Source of the DNA: Streptomyces sp. B93
Lineage (GTDB): Bacteria > Actinomycetota > Actinomycetes > Streptomycetales > Streptomycetaceae
Length of the DNA: 64,000 nt
Assembly: GCF_018070565.1 (NCBI RefSeq)
Contig: NZ_JAGPXL010000007.1
Location: 124,001-188,000 of the forward strand
Direction of reading: 5' to 3'
Notes under the pieces: model-generated
What the model saw: the letters and a program-made list of their open reading frames with translations, nothing else
Database searches by the model: none
What the model was told of the DNA's origin: nothing
Part shown: piece after piece, positions 26,871 through 34,956 of the stretch
Layout of the letters: the number at the start of each line of letters is the position of its first letter
Numbering within the stretch: position 1 is the stretch's first letter
Made by a program: the position numbers and the translations under genes

Positions 26871-26917
26871 GGTTGATCTGGTAGGGACGCCCCCGGGTGT
26901 CTCTACCAGTATCAACC
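26871..26917 (+). terminator. Strong stem-loop after the peptide gene
   Basis: GGTTGAT (26871-26877) pairs with ATCAACC (26911-26917); after one bulged T, CTGGTAG (26878-26884) pairs with CTACCAG (26903-26909); pairing continues through GAC/GTC to a small CG-rich loop, about 18 bp in all. No U-tract. Located 31 nt after the peptide stop and 26 nt before the peptidase start: suited to partial termination or 3'-end protection, making the peptide message more abundant than the enzyme message. Confidence 0.7.
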
Positions 26918-26943
26918 CGCACCTATCGGATACGGATGGGTTG

Positions 26944-28719
26944 ATGCTTGTGGACACCATCACCGGCCTGGACCAGGTGAGCCTCCAGGAAACCCACGAG
27001 ATGCTCCGTCGCATGAAGGCACGGCTCGATGAAATCCTTGCCGGGTCAACCCTGACCGAAGCATCCTTCGCGGAAGCGACCGCCATCTACGACAACGTCG
27101 CGTATGTGTTCCTCTATCTGGAATCCAACGAGGAGTTCGTCAACTACGAATGGCTGCTGCCCTACCGGGACACCTTCTTCAGGAACGCCGTGGACGACGC
27201 GCGACTGCTGGCCCTGTGCGGTGATCTGCACTGCACCGACAGCGACATCGAGGCGTCCCGGCTCGCCTACGTCGAGCACCTCACCGCCAAGCGGAACACC
27301 GATCAGTCCCGTACGGACAGGCTCGAACAGCTCCAGGCGAGCGCCAAGGACATCGTCAGGGCCGGACAGCGGGACCAGCTGGACCTGCTGGGCCGCCTCG
27401 GCCTGGACACCCGTGGCGGCTCACCGGAAGCCCTCGCCTACACGCTGATCAGCACTACGGCCGACGCGTCACGCAGGGTGAAACTGAGCCGCGCCATGGA
27501 GGTGTTGCGGGACAAGCGGCGCGAGGCGCTGGCCGAGGTGATCGACCGCAAGATCTCGGTCCGGCGCGAGATCAGCAAGGGCCTGGGACACGCGACGGTC
27601 CTCTCGGAGACCCTGCGGCGCTCCTCGGTGCCCGGGGACGCGATCCGGCGGCTGATCGACGCCTATGTGGTCACCGCTCTCCAGGAGCACGCGGCCCTGG
27701 AGTCGGAGATCCGGGAAACGGTCACCGACACCGGCCCGCCGATGGACCACTTCGGCCACTACGTCCGGCGCCTTCAGGGCGATCTCCCGGTTCCCCTGTT
27801 CGACCTCCGCGCCTGTCTGGCGTTCCTCACCGAGGTCGCCCAACGCGTCTTCGGGCTGCGGGTACGCGAGCTTCCGACGTCCGGCACCCATGTGCTGACC
27901 GTGTCCGTCAGTCGCGGTGACGAGATCCTGGGGTACATCAACTTCGATCTGTGGGAGTCGGACCGCAAGCGGATCGCCGCCAACACCACCCAGGGCATCC
28001 GCAACAGGGCGGACTGGGGCGGCATCGTCCAGCACCCGGTCGCCTATGTGTCGTGCCGGTTCCACCGGCGGCCGGACGGCCGGGACCTCATCACGTTCCA
28101 GAACGTGCACAGCCTGTTCCACGAATTCGGGCACGCGGTCAACCACATCCTGATCCGCAAGCGGCTGCCGACCCAGTCCGGTCTTGACTACCTGCCCCTG
28201 GAGCGCATCGAGAACCTCAGCATGTGGAGCGAGAAGTGGGTCTACCACCCGGATCTCGCCGAGCACTTCGGCCTCTCGGCCGAGGAACGCGTCGGTCTGG
28301 ACTTCTGCCGCCGGGTGAAGGTCCTCGAATATCGCCGCACCCATGTCGACCGGGCCGTCACCGCCGCCCTGGACTTCGAGGTGCACGGCGGTGCGGCAAC
28401 CGGGGTCCGCGAAGCGTTCGACGCTCTCGACAACAGGTTCGGAATTTCCCGCCACTGCGATCTCGGCGAATTCCTTCCCTACTTCACCTGGCCCATGATC
28501 AATACGAATCCGGGCGCCTCCTTCACCTATTTGTGGGGAGCCGCGGCCAGTGCCGAGATGTTCGCACCCCTCCTCACCCGGAGACTTTCCGACCTCGATC
28601 CGGCAGAATTCGAAGGAACATTCACCGCGTGTTTCGAGTTCGATGAGCCGAGCATCGCACCGGATGTTCAGGCCGTGTTCGACTTCTATGACGCGACGAT
28701 GAAACAGTCGATTTCATGA
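26944..28719 (+). CDS. M3-family zinc metallopeptidase-like protein (first copy)
   Basis: 591 aa from ATG 26944; TTG 26941 and GTG 26950 are alternative starts, the latter better spaced from GGATGGG. HEFGH at 393-397 with a downstream Glu in LERIENLSMW forms the zinc site, and FTYLWGAAASAEMF near the C-terminus matches the conserved substrate-binding Tyr region of thimet/oligopeptidase F enzymes. M3 enzymes cut short peptides inside a closed cavity, which suits trimming of a 56-aa precursor or its modified fragments. A paralogue lies at 34957-36756. No signal peptide, so it acts in the cytoplasm. Its stop overlaps the methyltransferase start. Confidence 0.88.
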   Translation: MLVDTITGLDQVSLQETHEMLRRMKARLDEILAGSTLTEASFAEATAIYDNVAYVFLYLESNEEFVNYEWLLPYRDTFFRNAVDDARLLALCGDLHCTDSDIEASRLAYVEHLTAKRNTDQSRTDRLEQLQASAKDIVRAGQRDQLDLLGRLGLDTRGGSPEALAYTLISTTADASRRVKLSRAMEVLRDKRREALAEVIDRKISVRREISKGLGHATVLSETLRRSSVPGDAIRRLIDAYVVTALQEHAALESEIRETVTDTGPPMDHFGHYVRRLQGDLPVPLFDLRACLAFLTEVAQRVFGLRVRELPTSGTHVLTVSVSRGDEILGYINFDLWESDRKRIAANTTQGIRNRADWGGIVQHPVAYVSCRFHRRPDGRDLITFQNVHSLFHEFGHAVNHILIRKRLPTQSGLDYLPLERIENLSMWSEKWVYHPDLAEHFGLSAEERVGLDFCRRVKVLEYRRTHVDRAVTAALDFEVHGGAATGVREAFDALDNRFGISRHCDLGEFLPYFTWPMINTNPGASFTYLWGAAASAEMFAPLLTRRLSDLDPAEFEGTFTACFEFDEPSIAPDVQAVFDFYDATMKQSIS

Positions 28720-29375
28720 CAGAGAATGCGATGACATACATCCGCTCCAGACTGGGCCCGAGGGACGAGATACTCGACCGGGTGCTGCGCGACGCGCTGC
28801 TCCACGAGGGCATGCCCGCCATCCAGGTCGACGACAACGGCGCCCGCATGCTCCAGTTACTCACCCGGATGTACCGGCCCCGCCTCGTGATCGAGGTCGG
28901 CACCCTGTTCGGGTACTCCGCGATCCACATCGCCCGTGGGCTCCCCCCGGAGGGCCGGCTGGTCACCATCGAGGCCGACGCCCGGGCGGCCCGGCTCGCG
29001 CGCGGATACCTCGACGAGGCCGGGGTGGGCGAGAAGGTCGAGGTGGTGCACGACGACGCGTCCGCCTATCTCGCCACGCTGCCCCGGGAAAGCGCCGACA
29101 TGGTGTTCATCGACGCCGACAAGAAGTCGTACCCCCACTACCTCAAGGCGTGTTTCCCCGTGCTGCGCAGCGGCGGCGTCCTCATCGCCGACGATGTCGC
29201 CCCAGGCGGCGACTTCAGCGCCGAGGCCGGCCCCGGCGACGACCCGGACCGGGAGGCCGCCGCCATCGACACCTATGTGCGGGCGGTGGGCAGGAGCAAC
29301 CGCCTCTTCTCAGCGTTCGTCGGCACCGGTCACGGGCTGCTGGTCAGCTTCAAGGACGGGGAGGACGCGCGGTGA
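28716..29375 (+). CDS. Class I SAM-dependent O-methyltransferase (CCoAOMT-like)
   Basis: 219 aa from ATG 28716 (ATGA overlap). VIEVGTLFGYSAIHIA is the SAM-binding motif I; MVFIDADKKSYPHY and IADDVAPGG are hallmark caffeoyl-CoA O-methyltransferase-type segments with metal-binding Asp residues. Members methylate hydroxyls of catechols, tyrosines and peptide side chains. Codon 48 (28857-28859) is TTA, so translation should depend on the bldA tRNA. Within this cluster a likely acceptor is a hydroxyl made by the P450, or a Tyr/Ser of the NRPS product or peptide; inference. Confidence 0.9.
   Translation: MTENAMTYIRSRLGPRDEILDRVLRDALLHEGMPAIQVDDNGARMLQLLTRMYRPRLVIEVGTLFGYSAIHIARGLPPEGRLVTIEADARAARLARGYLDEAGVGEKVEVVHDDASAYLATLPRESADMVFIDADKKSYPHYLKACFPVLRSGGVLIADDVAPGGDFSAEAGPGDDPDREAAAIDTYVRAVGRSNRLFSAFVGTGHGLLVSFKDGEDAR
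28857..28859 (+). promoter_or_regulatory. TTA codon (bldA-dependent Leu) in the methyltransferase gene
   Basis: In-frame TTA at codon 48, in LQLLTRM. TTA codons are very rare in Streptomyces genes and are read only by the bldA-encoded tRNA, linking expression to development. By eye I found no other in-frame TTA in the cluster genes. Confidence 0.8.
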
Positions 29376-30616
29376 CGGTCACCAGTGAGCGGGCGACGAC
29401 CGCTCGGAACGCCTTCCAGCAGACCATGGTGGGGCTCGAATGCGTCACCGACGCCACCGGGCAGCGGCCCGACATCTTCTCCCAGGCCAGTGTCGAGGCC
29501 TTCGAGCACACCGACTGGCAACGGTTCGGGTACCGGTTCACGCAGGTCTTCGAGCCGAGTGTGCTCCAGGAAGTGGCCGTTCTCGAAGGCGTACCACACG
29601 ACGACCTGGCGTGGCTGCGGCACCGGCCCACCACGGCCGCGCGACGGCTGGGCGACCTCGTCGACGGGCACGCCGAGCTGGGTTTCGTCGAGCAGGTGAA
29701 CCTGGCCTCGGTGCTGATCAATCTGGCGCGCCACGACCTCGCCGAGACGGTCCTCACCAGAGCCGCCGCCCGGGCGGACGGCAGCCGGGAGCGCTTCGAG
29801 GTCGCCTGGCTGGAGTTCATGATCTCCAACCGGAGGGAGGACGGCAGGACGTCGGGACCGGCGTTCGCCGCGATGCGGCAGGCCATCACCGAGGGGGGCG
29901 TTCCCCCGCACCGCACGCTCGACGCGTGCACCCAGGCCGTCGTCTGGTACCTCAAGCGGCAGGAGGTGCCGGCGGAGGACTTCCACTGGAGCGTGCGGGT
30001 CGGTAACGCCATCGCCACCCGGCAGGCCGGTCTCGACCCCAGTGGCCTGTCGTCCTGGTACCGCGGGCTGGCAATGCTCCCGGCCGCCAAGGGGCTGCCG
30101 CAGCAGACGCGGGCGTACATGGAGGCCGCACGGTCCGCCGCCGAGGAGACCGTCAGGCAGCAGGCCTCGCGGGCCTACGAGCTGAACCTGCTGAAGACCT
30201 ACCACGAGTCGGCGCTCAAGGAGCACATGTACGTCACCAAGGACCGCGACCGGGCCATCGAGGCCGGACGGGCGCTGATCGACCTGGACCCCGCGTGGTC
30301 GGTGAGCTACGGGGAACTGGCCGAAGGGTACCGTCGGTTCGGCAGTCCGCGGGAGGCAGCGGAGCTGTACGACACCGCGGCCAGGACCGGCCCGCCGTAC
30401 GTGGGCCACCACCTGATGATGGCCGCCTCGTGCTGGGAGCAGGTCGGCGAACCGGAGGCGGCGCTCGCGGACTACCTGACGCTCACCGAGCTGGTCCCGG
30501 GCAACGCCGACGTGCTGTCCAAGGGCGCCCGGTGCGCGCGCCGGCTGTCGCATCCGGCGGCGGCGACCCTGCACGCCGCGCTGGAGCGGCTCACCGGAAG
30601 GTCCGACGGCCGATGA
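29372..30616 (+). CDS. Helical-repeat (TPR-like) protein of unknown function
   Basis: 414 aa from GTG 29372 (GTGA overlap with the methyltransferase). The protein is almost entirely helical. The C-terminal ~150 residues read as tetratricopeptide repeats (AIEAGRALIDLDPAWSVSYGELAEGY, REAAELYDTAARTGP, ALADYLTLTELVPGNADVLSK); the N-terminal half is less regular. No catalytic motif, no signal peptide. Strict coupling to methyltransferase and propeller genes makes it part of the pathway. A scaffold or peptide-binding partner is plausible, but no precise homologue comes to mind. Confidence 0.75.
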   Translation: MTVTSERATTARNAFQQTMVGLECVTDATGQRPDIFSQASVEAFEHTDWQRFGYRFTQVFEPSVLQEVAVLEGVPHDDLAWLRHRPTTAARRLGDLVDGHAELGFVEQVNLASVLINLARHDLAETVLTRAAARADGSRERFEVAWLEFMISNRREDGRTSGPAFAAMRQAITEGGVPPHRTLDACTQAVVWYLKRQEVPAEDFHWSVRVGNAIATRQAGLDPSGLSSWYRGLAMLPAAKGLPQQTRAYMEAARSAAEETVRQQASRAYELNLLKTYHESALKEHMYVTKDRDRAIEAGRALIDLDPAWSVSYGELAEGYRRFGSPREAAELYDTAARTGPPYVGHHLMMAASCWEQVGEPEAALADYLTLTELVPGNADVLSKGARCARRLSHPAAATLHAALERLTGRSDGR

Positions 30617-31866
30617 AGGCCGTACCGCACAGCCCCGGCCGGCCCGGGCCGGCCGGGCACCCACGGCCCGCGCCACAGCCACCGCCCCGGTTCCGGCACG
30701 ACCCGCGCCGGTCGGTCCTCCCGCTGGGCAGGGGCGACGCACCGCCCACCCGGTGGGAGGCGGAGCCCCAGGTCTGCGGCTACCGCAAGCTGGTGCACCA
30801 CCGCCGGCAGGAGACCATCCCCGTCCCGGTCTGCGCCTCCCCCGTGCTGGTGCCCGGTGTGGGCGCGGTCGTCGCCGGATACGACGGGTACGTCCGTCTC
30901 CACGACCGCTCCCTGAGCAAGGTCTACTGGGAGCGGCGACTGGCCGGTCCCGTCTACGCCTCGCTGGTCGTGGACCGCTCCCGGCGCCGGATCATCGCGG
31001 CGACCATCCACGGGCAGGTGGCCTGCCTCGACCTCCGGGGGCGGCCGGTCTGGTCCGTGGAGACCGGGGCGCCGCTGTACGCCACACCCCTGGTGCTGGA
31101 GGGCGCGGACCTGCTGGTGCTGGCCGCCTTCGGCAGCCGCTGCCTCGGCCTGGACCTCCCCACCGGCGACCTCCGCTTCACCCATGAGCTGCCACGCCCC
31201 TGGCAGGCGGCGCACGGCGGTTCCGCCGCCCACCGTGATCCCTACGCCAGTCCCGTCGCCACCGCGGCCGGGGACGCCGTCGTGGCCTGCGCGGAGCATC
31301 TGGTGTGCCTGGCGCCGGACGGCCGGGAGCGCTGGCGGCACGACGTGGGCGCCACCATCAGGTCCTCCCCGGCCGCGCTGCACGACCTCGACCAGGTCGT
31401 GGTCTGCTCCGTCGACGGCCGCTGCCACTTCCTGGACACGGCCGCGGGCCGGGCGGTCGGCGCTGTCCCGCTGGGCGCCAAGGTGGTCTCCAGTCCGGCC
31501 GTCTCGGGGGACGTCCTGGTGGCCGGGACCGAGGACGGTACGGCCTTCGGCGTCGACATCCACCGTCGTACGGTCCGCTGGAGCGCCCCCGGCTACGGCG
31601 CACGCTCCTACACCTCCTTCACCGTGCTGCCGGACGGCAGCTTCGGTGCCGTCGTGGGCCGGGGCAACGCGGTCTCGCTCGACCGCGACGACGGCCGGTT
31701 CCGCTGGGAGACCAGCCAGCTGCTGGGACTGCCCGAGCACGACCCCGCGATGGACACCACCCCGGTGGCGGGCCCCGACGGCAGCATGTACGCGGGCTCC
31801 TACACCGGCATGGTCTACCACTTCCGCTTCCGACCGGCCGCCGCCGCCGAGGAGCCGTCACCGTGA
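30613..31866 (+). CDS. PQQ-like eight-bladed beta-propeller protein
   Basis: 417 aa from ATG 30613 (ATGA overlap). After a Pro/Arg-rich N-terminus (~1-65) come about eight blades with the pattern 'YASPV...GDGYVRLD..G...W', for instance VYASLVVDRSRRRIIAATIHG, IRSSPAALHDLDQVVVCSVDG and VVSSPAVSGDVLVAGTEDG. This is the quinoprotein/BamB-like propeller. No signal peptide, so cytoplasmic, unlike classic PQQ dehydrogenases, and I see no clear quinone or calcium site. It could be an oxidoreductase using a bound cofactor or a non-catalytic adaptor. It is locked between TPR and SDR genes. Confidence 0.8.
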   Translation: MKAVPHSPGRPGPAGHPRPAPQPPPRFRHDPRRSVLPLGRGDAPPTRWEAEPQVCGYRKLVHHRRQETIPVPVCASPVLVPGVGAVVAGYDGYVRLHDRSLSKVYWERRLAGPVYASLVVDRSRRRIIAATIHGQVACLDLRGRPVWSVETGAPLYATPLVLEGADLLVLAAFGSRCLGLDLPTGDLRFTHELPRPWQAAHGGSAAHRDPYASPVATAAGDAVVACAEHLVCLAPDGRERWRHDVGATIRSSPAALHDLDQVVVCSVDGRCHFLDTAAGRAVGAVPLGAKVVSSPAVSGDVLVAGTEDGTAFGVDIHRRTVRWSAPGYGARSYTSFTVLPDGSFGAVVGRGNAVSLDRDDGRFRWETSQLLGLPEHDPAMDTTPVAGPDGSMYAGSYTGMVYHFRFRPAAAAEEPSP

Positions 31867-32624
31867 AACGTGCCCTGGTCGTCGGTGCCAGCCACAGCCT
31901 CGGTGCCCATCTGGCCCGGGGGCTGTCCGAGTCCGGCTGGGCGGTCGTCGGGACCGGACGCCGCCCGGCCGGCGAGGTGCCGTACGCGCACACCTTCGAC
32001 TACGTCCACCTGGACCTGTCCGTTCCCGGCCAGCTGAAGCCCTTCCTCGACCGTCAGGACGAGGGCTACGACCTGATCGTGCACAACGCCGTGTCCTACG
32101 GGCGGACATACCGCGGGCAGGGCACGGGCGAGCCCGATCTCGCCGAGTTGGAGACCCTCTTCCGGGTCAACGCCCTGGTGCCGTACCAACTGCTGCACGA
32201 CCTGCTGGCCGCTCGACCGGCCGGCCGGTTCTGCTCGTGTGTGGTGGTGAACTCCGACGCGATCTACCACGCCAACCGGCGCTCCGGCCCCTACGCCGCC
32301 AGCAAGGCCGCCCTGCGGGTCCTCACCACCGCCCTGGCCGACACCTTCCGCTCCGGCGGCGCCAGTGTCTCGACGCTGCTGCTGGGACCGCTTCCGGACC
32401 CGCAGAAGCTCACCGACCTCGGGCGGCTGGCCGAGCGCCACTCGACCGGCACCGCGGAGGTCACCCGGGCGTACCTGCGCAAGGCTCATCCGTCCTACGT
32501 CATCGACGAACTGATCGATTTCGAGGCCTGCCTGCGCAGCGTCGAGTACCTCGCCGGCCTGGGCCGGGCCGCCAACGGGATGGTGTGCAGGCTCGACGGC
32601 GGATCATCCGGCTCCCTCCTCTGA
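31863..32624 (+). CDS. Short-chain dehydrogenase/reductase
   Basis: 253 aa from GTG 31863 (GTGA overlap). GASHSLG is the dinucleotide-binding glycine motif; HNAVS, a Ser in VVVNSDAIYH, and YAASK complete the Asn-Ser-Tyr-Lys tetrad. TGRRP after strand 2 suggests NADP(H). It likely interconverts an alcohol and a ketone or aldehyde; being directly before a class III aminotransferase, oxidation of an alcohol to the carbonyl that is then aminated (or the reverse) is an attractive sequence. Substrate unknown. Confidence 0.9.
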   Translation: MKRALVVGASHSLGAHLARGLSESGWAVVGTGRRPAGEVPYAHTFDYVHLDLSVPGQLKPFLDRQDEGYDLIVHNAVSYGRTYRGQGTGEPDLAELETLFRVNALVPYQLLHDLLAARPAGRFCSCVVVNSDAIYHANRRSGPYAASKAALRVLTTALADTFRSGGASVSTLLLGPLPDPQKLTDLGRLAERHSTGTAEVTRAYLRKAHPSYVIDELIDFEACLRSVEYLAGLGRAANGMVCRLDGGSSGSLL

Positions 32625-32649
32625 CACCGCCCCCATCCCGGAGGTACTC

Positions 32650-33912
32650 ATGTCCCGCCCCACCCGTCCGCTCTGGCCGATGATGACGCCCGTCGAGAAC
32701 CAGGGGGACGACGCGTACTGCGCCGAGTCGGCGCACGGTGTGCGCGTGCGCTTCAAGGGCGGGCCCGAGCTGCTGTGCGGCACGAGCGGGCTGTGGAACT
32801 GTGTTCTCGGCTACGGGAACCTCGCCATCGCCGACGCCGTGCACGCGGCGCTGCGGGACGCCTCCTATCTGAGCCTGTGGGGGTACGAGAACTCCTACGC
32901 CCGCCGGGCCGCCGAGGCGCTCGTCGAGGTGGCCGGCCCCGAGCACTACGGCCGGGTGCTCTTCTCCACCTCCGGAGGGGCCGCGAACGACCTGACCATG
33001 AAGCTGGTGCGGCAGTACTTCTCGCTGCGCGGCGAGGACCTGCGCAAGGGCATCGTGGGCCTGCACGGCGGCTGGCACGGCCTCACCTTCGGCGCGGCGG
33101 CGCTGACCAGCGCGAACCTGGGCGACCGGATCTACGGCGTGGACCGCAGACTCGTCACCCATGTACACGCCAACGATCCCGAGGAACTCGAGAAGCTGCT
33201 CGACCGGCACCGCGGGCGGATCGCGGCCGTCGTGGTCGAGCCGGTAATCGGCACGCCCGCGCTGCCGCTGACCGACGACTACATCGCCGCCCTGCTGCGG
33301 CTGCGCCGGGAGCACGGTCTGCTGCTGGTCGCCGACGAGGTCACGACCGGCTACGGGCGGGTCGGCCCGTTCTTCGCCAGCCAGGCCTGGCCGGAGCCGC
33401 CGGACGTGCTGATCACGTCGAAGGCCCTGACCAACGGCACGCTCGCGGCGTCCGCGGTGATCGTGTCACGGCCGGTCGCCGAGGTGTTCACACGGGCCGG
33501 CGCGGTGCTGGGGGCCGGGGAGACCCAGGCCGGTACCCCGGTGACCGCCGCGGCGATCCTGGCGACCCTGGACGAGATGCGCCGACTGGACGCCGTCGCG
33601 CGCGGCGCGGGGCTCGCCGCCCGTCTCGACACCGAACTGGCGACGCTCGTGAGGGACGTCGACGTGGTCACGTCGACCCAGGGCAAGGGCTGTCTGCGCG
33701 CCCTGATGCTGTCCCGCCCCGACGGCGGCGAGTTCGGCAAGCAGGACATCGCCGACCTGGTGGCCGCGATCCGCCAGGAGGGCGCCATCGTCCACCCCGG
33801 GCCGAGTTCCCTCCTGCTGCTGCCCGCCCTCGTCTACACGACGCAGGACCTGAAGCTGCTCCTCGACCGCGTCAGGGCCGGTGTGGCGCGGTACCTGCGG
33901 CACACCGCCTGA
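32650..33912 (+). CDS. Class III (PLP) aminotransferase
   Basis: 420 aa from ATG 32650, GGAGG upstream. GGAANDLTMKL, LHGGWHGLTFG, VVVEPVIGT, LLVADEVTTGYGRVG and the Schiff-base Lys 258 in TSKALTNG cover all fold-type I class III signatures. These enzymes transaminate omega-amines, aldehydes and ketones, and are close to glutamate-1-semialdehyde mutases. In ribosomal peptides of the daptide type a class III aminotransferase makes a C-terminal amine after oxidative decarboxylation; an analogous role is possible here. Supply of an unusual amino acid to the NRPS is equally possible. It ends 3 nt from the convergent KAS III-like gene. Confidence 0.9.
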   Translation: MSRPTRPLWPMMTPVENQGDDAYCAESAHGVRVRFKGGPELLCGTSGLWNCVLGYGNLAIADAVHAALRDASYLSLWGYENSYARRAAEALVEVAGPEHYGRVLFSTSGGAANDLTMKLVRQYFSLRGEDLRKGIVGLHGGWHGLTFGAAALTSANLGDRIYGVDRRLVTHVHANDPEELEKLLDRHRGRIAAVVVEPVIGTPALPLTDDYIAALLRLRREHGLLLVADEVTTGYGRVGPFFASQAWPEPPDVLITSKALTNGTLAASAVIVSRPVAEVFTRAGAVLGAGETQAGTPVTAAAILATLDEMRRLDAVARGAGLAARLDTELATLVRDVDVVTSTQGKGCLRALMLSRPDGGEFGKQDIADLVAAIRQEGAIVHPGPSSLLLLPALVYTTQDLKLLLDRVRAGVARYLRHTA

Positions 33913-33915
33913 GCC

Positions 33916-34938
33916 TCAGACCTCCAGGACGGTGCAGAACCAGTGCAGCCCGGCGCAGACACCGGCCAGCGCGATCCGTTCCCCCCGCCGCAGGTCACCA
34001 CGGTCCTGACAGAGGTCGAGACACACCAGGGGGTCCGCGCTGCCGAAGTGCCCGAGCCGGGCGGCGAGTTCGGCGTTGGTGCGGTCCAGCGGCACGTCGA
34101 GGGCGCGGGCCATCCCCCGCATCGCCTCCTGGTTGGCGTTGAGCAGGAGGATCCTGGACAGCTCGGTCCGCTTGGTGCCCGTGCGGGCACAGGCGTTGTC
34201 GACCACCTCCGCCAGCCGCGCGTCCGTCATCTGGGCGTAGGCGATGAACCGTTCCGGATCCCCCTCGAACGTCCGGTAGAGGAGCTGCGCCGGGTCGATG
34301 TCGTGGTTGCGCGTCCCCTCGGGTGGGAAGGGCGCGGCGCTGCCGCCGTACTCCAGGCGGTGGAAGTCGGCGTACCGGGCGTCCGTCAGCTGCTCGGTGG
34401 CCAGCCAGCGCAGCGATCGGTGACCGCGCCGCAGCACCACGGCGGCGGCGCCGTCGCTGTCCGCGGTGGTGCCGCTTCCCATCCGGCTGTGCTGCTCCTC
34501 GCTGACGCGTTCCGGACACGCCAGCAGCACCGTACGGACGTCGTCGCGGGTGGCGAAGAGACCGGCGACGTACTGGAAGGCGAGCACTCCGGACGTGCAG
34601 GTCTGGGTGAGCAGCAGTGTCCGGACGTCCCGCATGCCCAGTTCGCGGGCGACGGCGGTGGACGGGTCCCAGTTGAAGTACTCCGGGATGCTGGCGCTGG
34701 CCACCACCAGGTAGTCGACCTGTGAGGCGTCCACCTGGGCCCGCTCCAGCGCGGTACGGCCGGCCGCGGCGGCGAGCATGGGAGTGGTCACCCCGGCGGG
34801 TGCCCTGTGGTAGGTGCGAAATCCCATCCGGGCCGCGAGTTCGGGCGCCACGCCGTAGCGGTGCGCGTCCCTGAGCACGTCGGCGGGCTCGCCGAGACAG
34901 GTCCCGAGGCCCGCGATTCCGAAGTCGACCACTGGCAT
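33916..34938 (-). CDS. KAS III-like enzyme with altered active site
   Basis: 340 aa from ATG 34938 (MPVVDFGIAGLGTCLGEP). The nucleophile Cys 114 is present in TQTCTSGVLAFQY and the thiolase fold is complete. Where FabH has His in 'PHQAN', this protein has Asn 267 (LLLNANQEAM); where FabH has Asn in 'GNTSA', it has His 297 (LGHFGSAD). So Cys-His-Asn appears to be Cys-Asn-His. Divergent KAS III enzymes often act as acyltransferases onto alcohols or amines instead of making C-C bonds. Acylation of the peptide product, or condensation to an unusual starter, are the options. Last gene of the leftward unit. Confidence 0.88.
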   Translation of the reverse strand: MPVVDFGIAGLGTCLGEPADVLRDAHRYGVAPELAARMGFRTYHRAPAGVTTPMLAAAAGRTALERAQVDASQVDYLVVASASIPEYFNWDPSTAVARELGMRDVRTLLLTQTCTSGVLAFQYVAGLFATRDDVRTVLLACPERVSEEQHSRMGSGTTADSDGAAAVVLRRGHRSLRWLATEQLTDARYADFHRLEYGGSAAPFPPEGTRNHDIDPAQLLYRTFEGDPERFIAYAQMTDARLAEVVDNACARTGTKRTELSRILLLNANQEAMRGMARALDVPLDRTNAELAARLGHFGSADPLVCLDLCQDRGDLRRGERIALAGVCAGLHWFCTVLEV

Positions 34939-34956
34939 GGCAGCTCGCCTCCCGTG

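Noticed and set aside
30613..33912. A true daptide cluster
   Set aside because: The precursor ends in Ala rather than Thr, and N-methyltransferase and membrane M50 protease genes are missing; kept only as an analogy.
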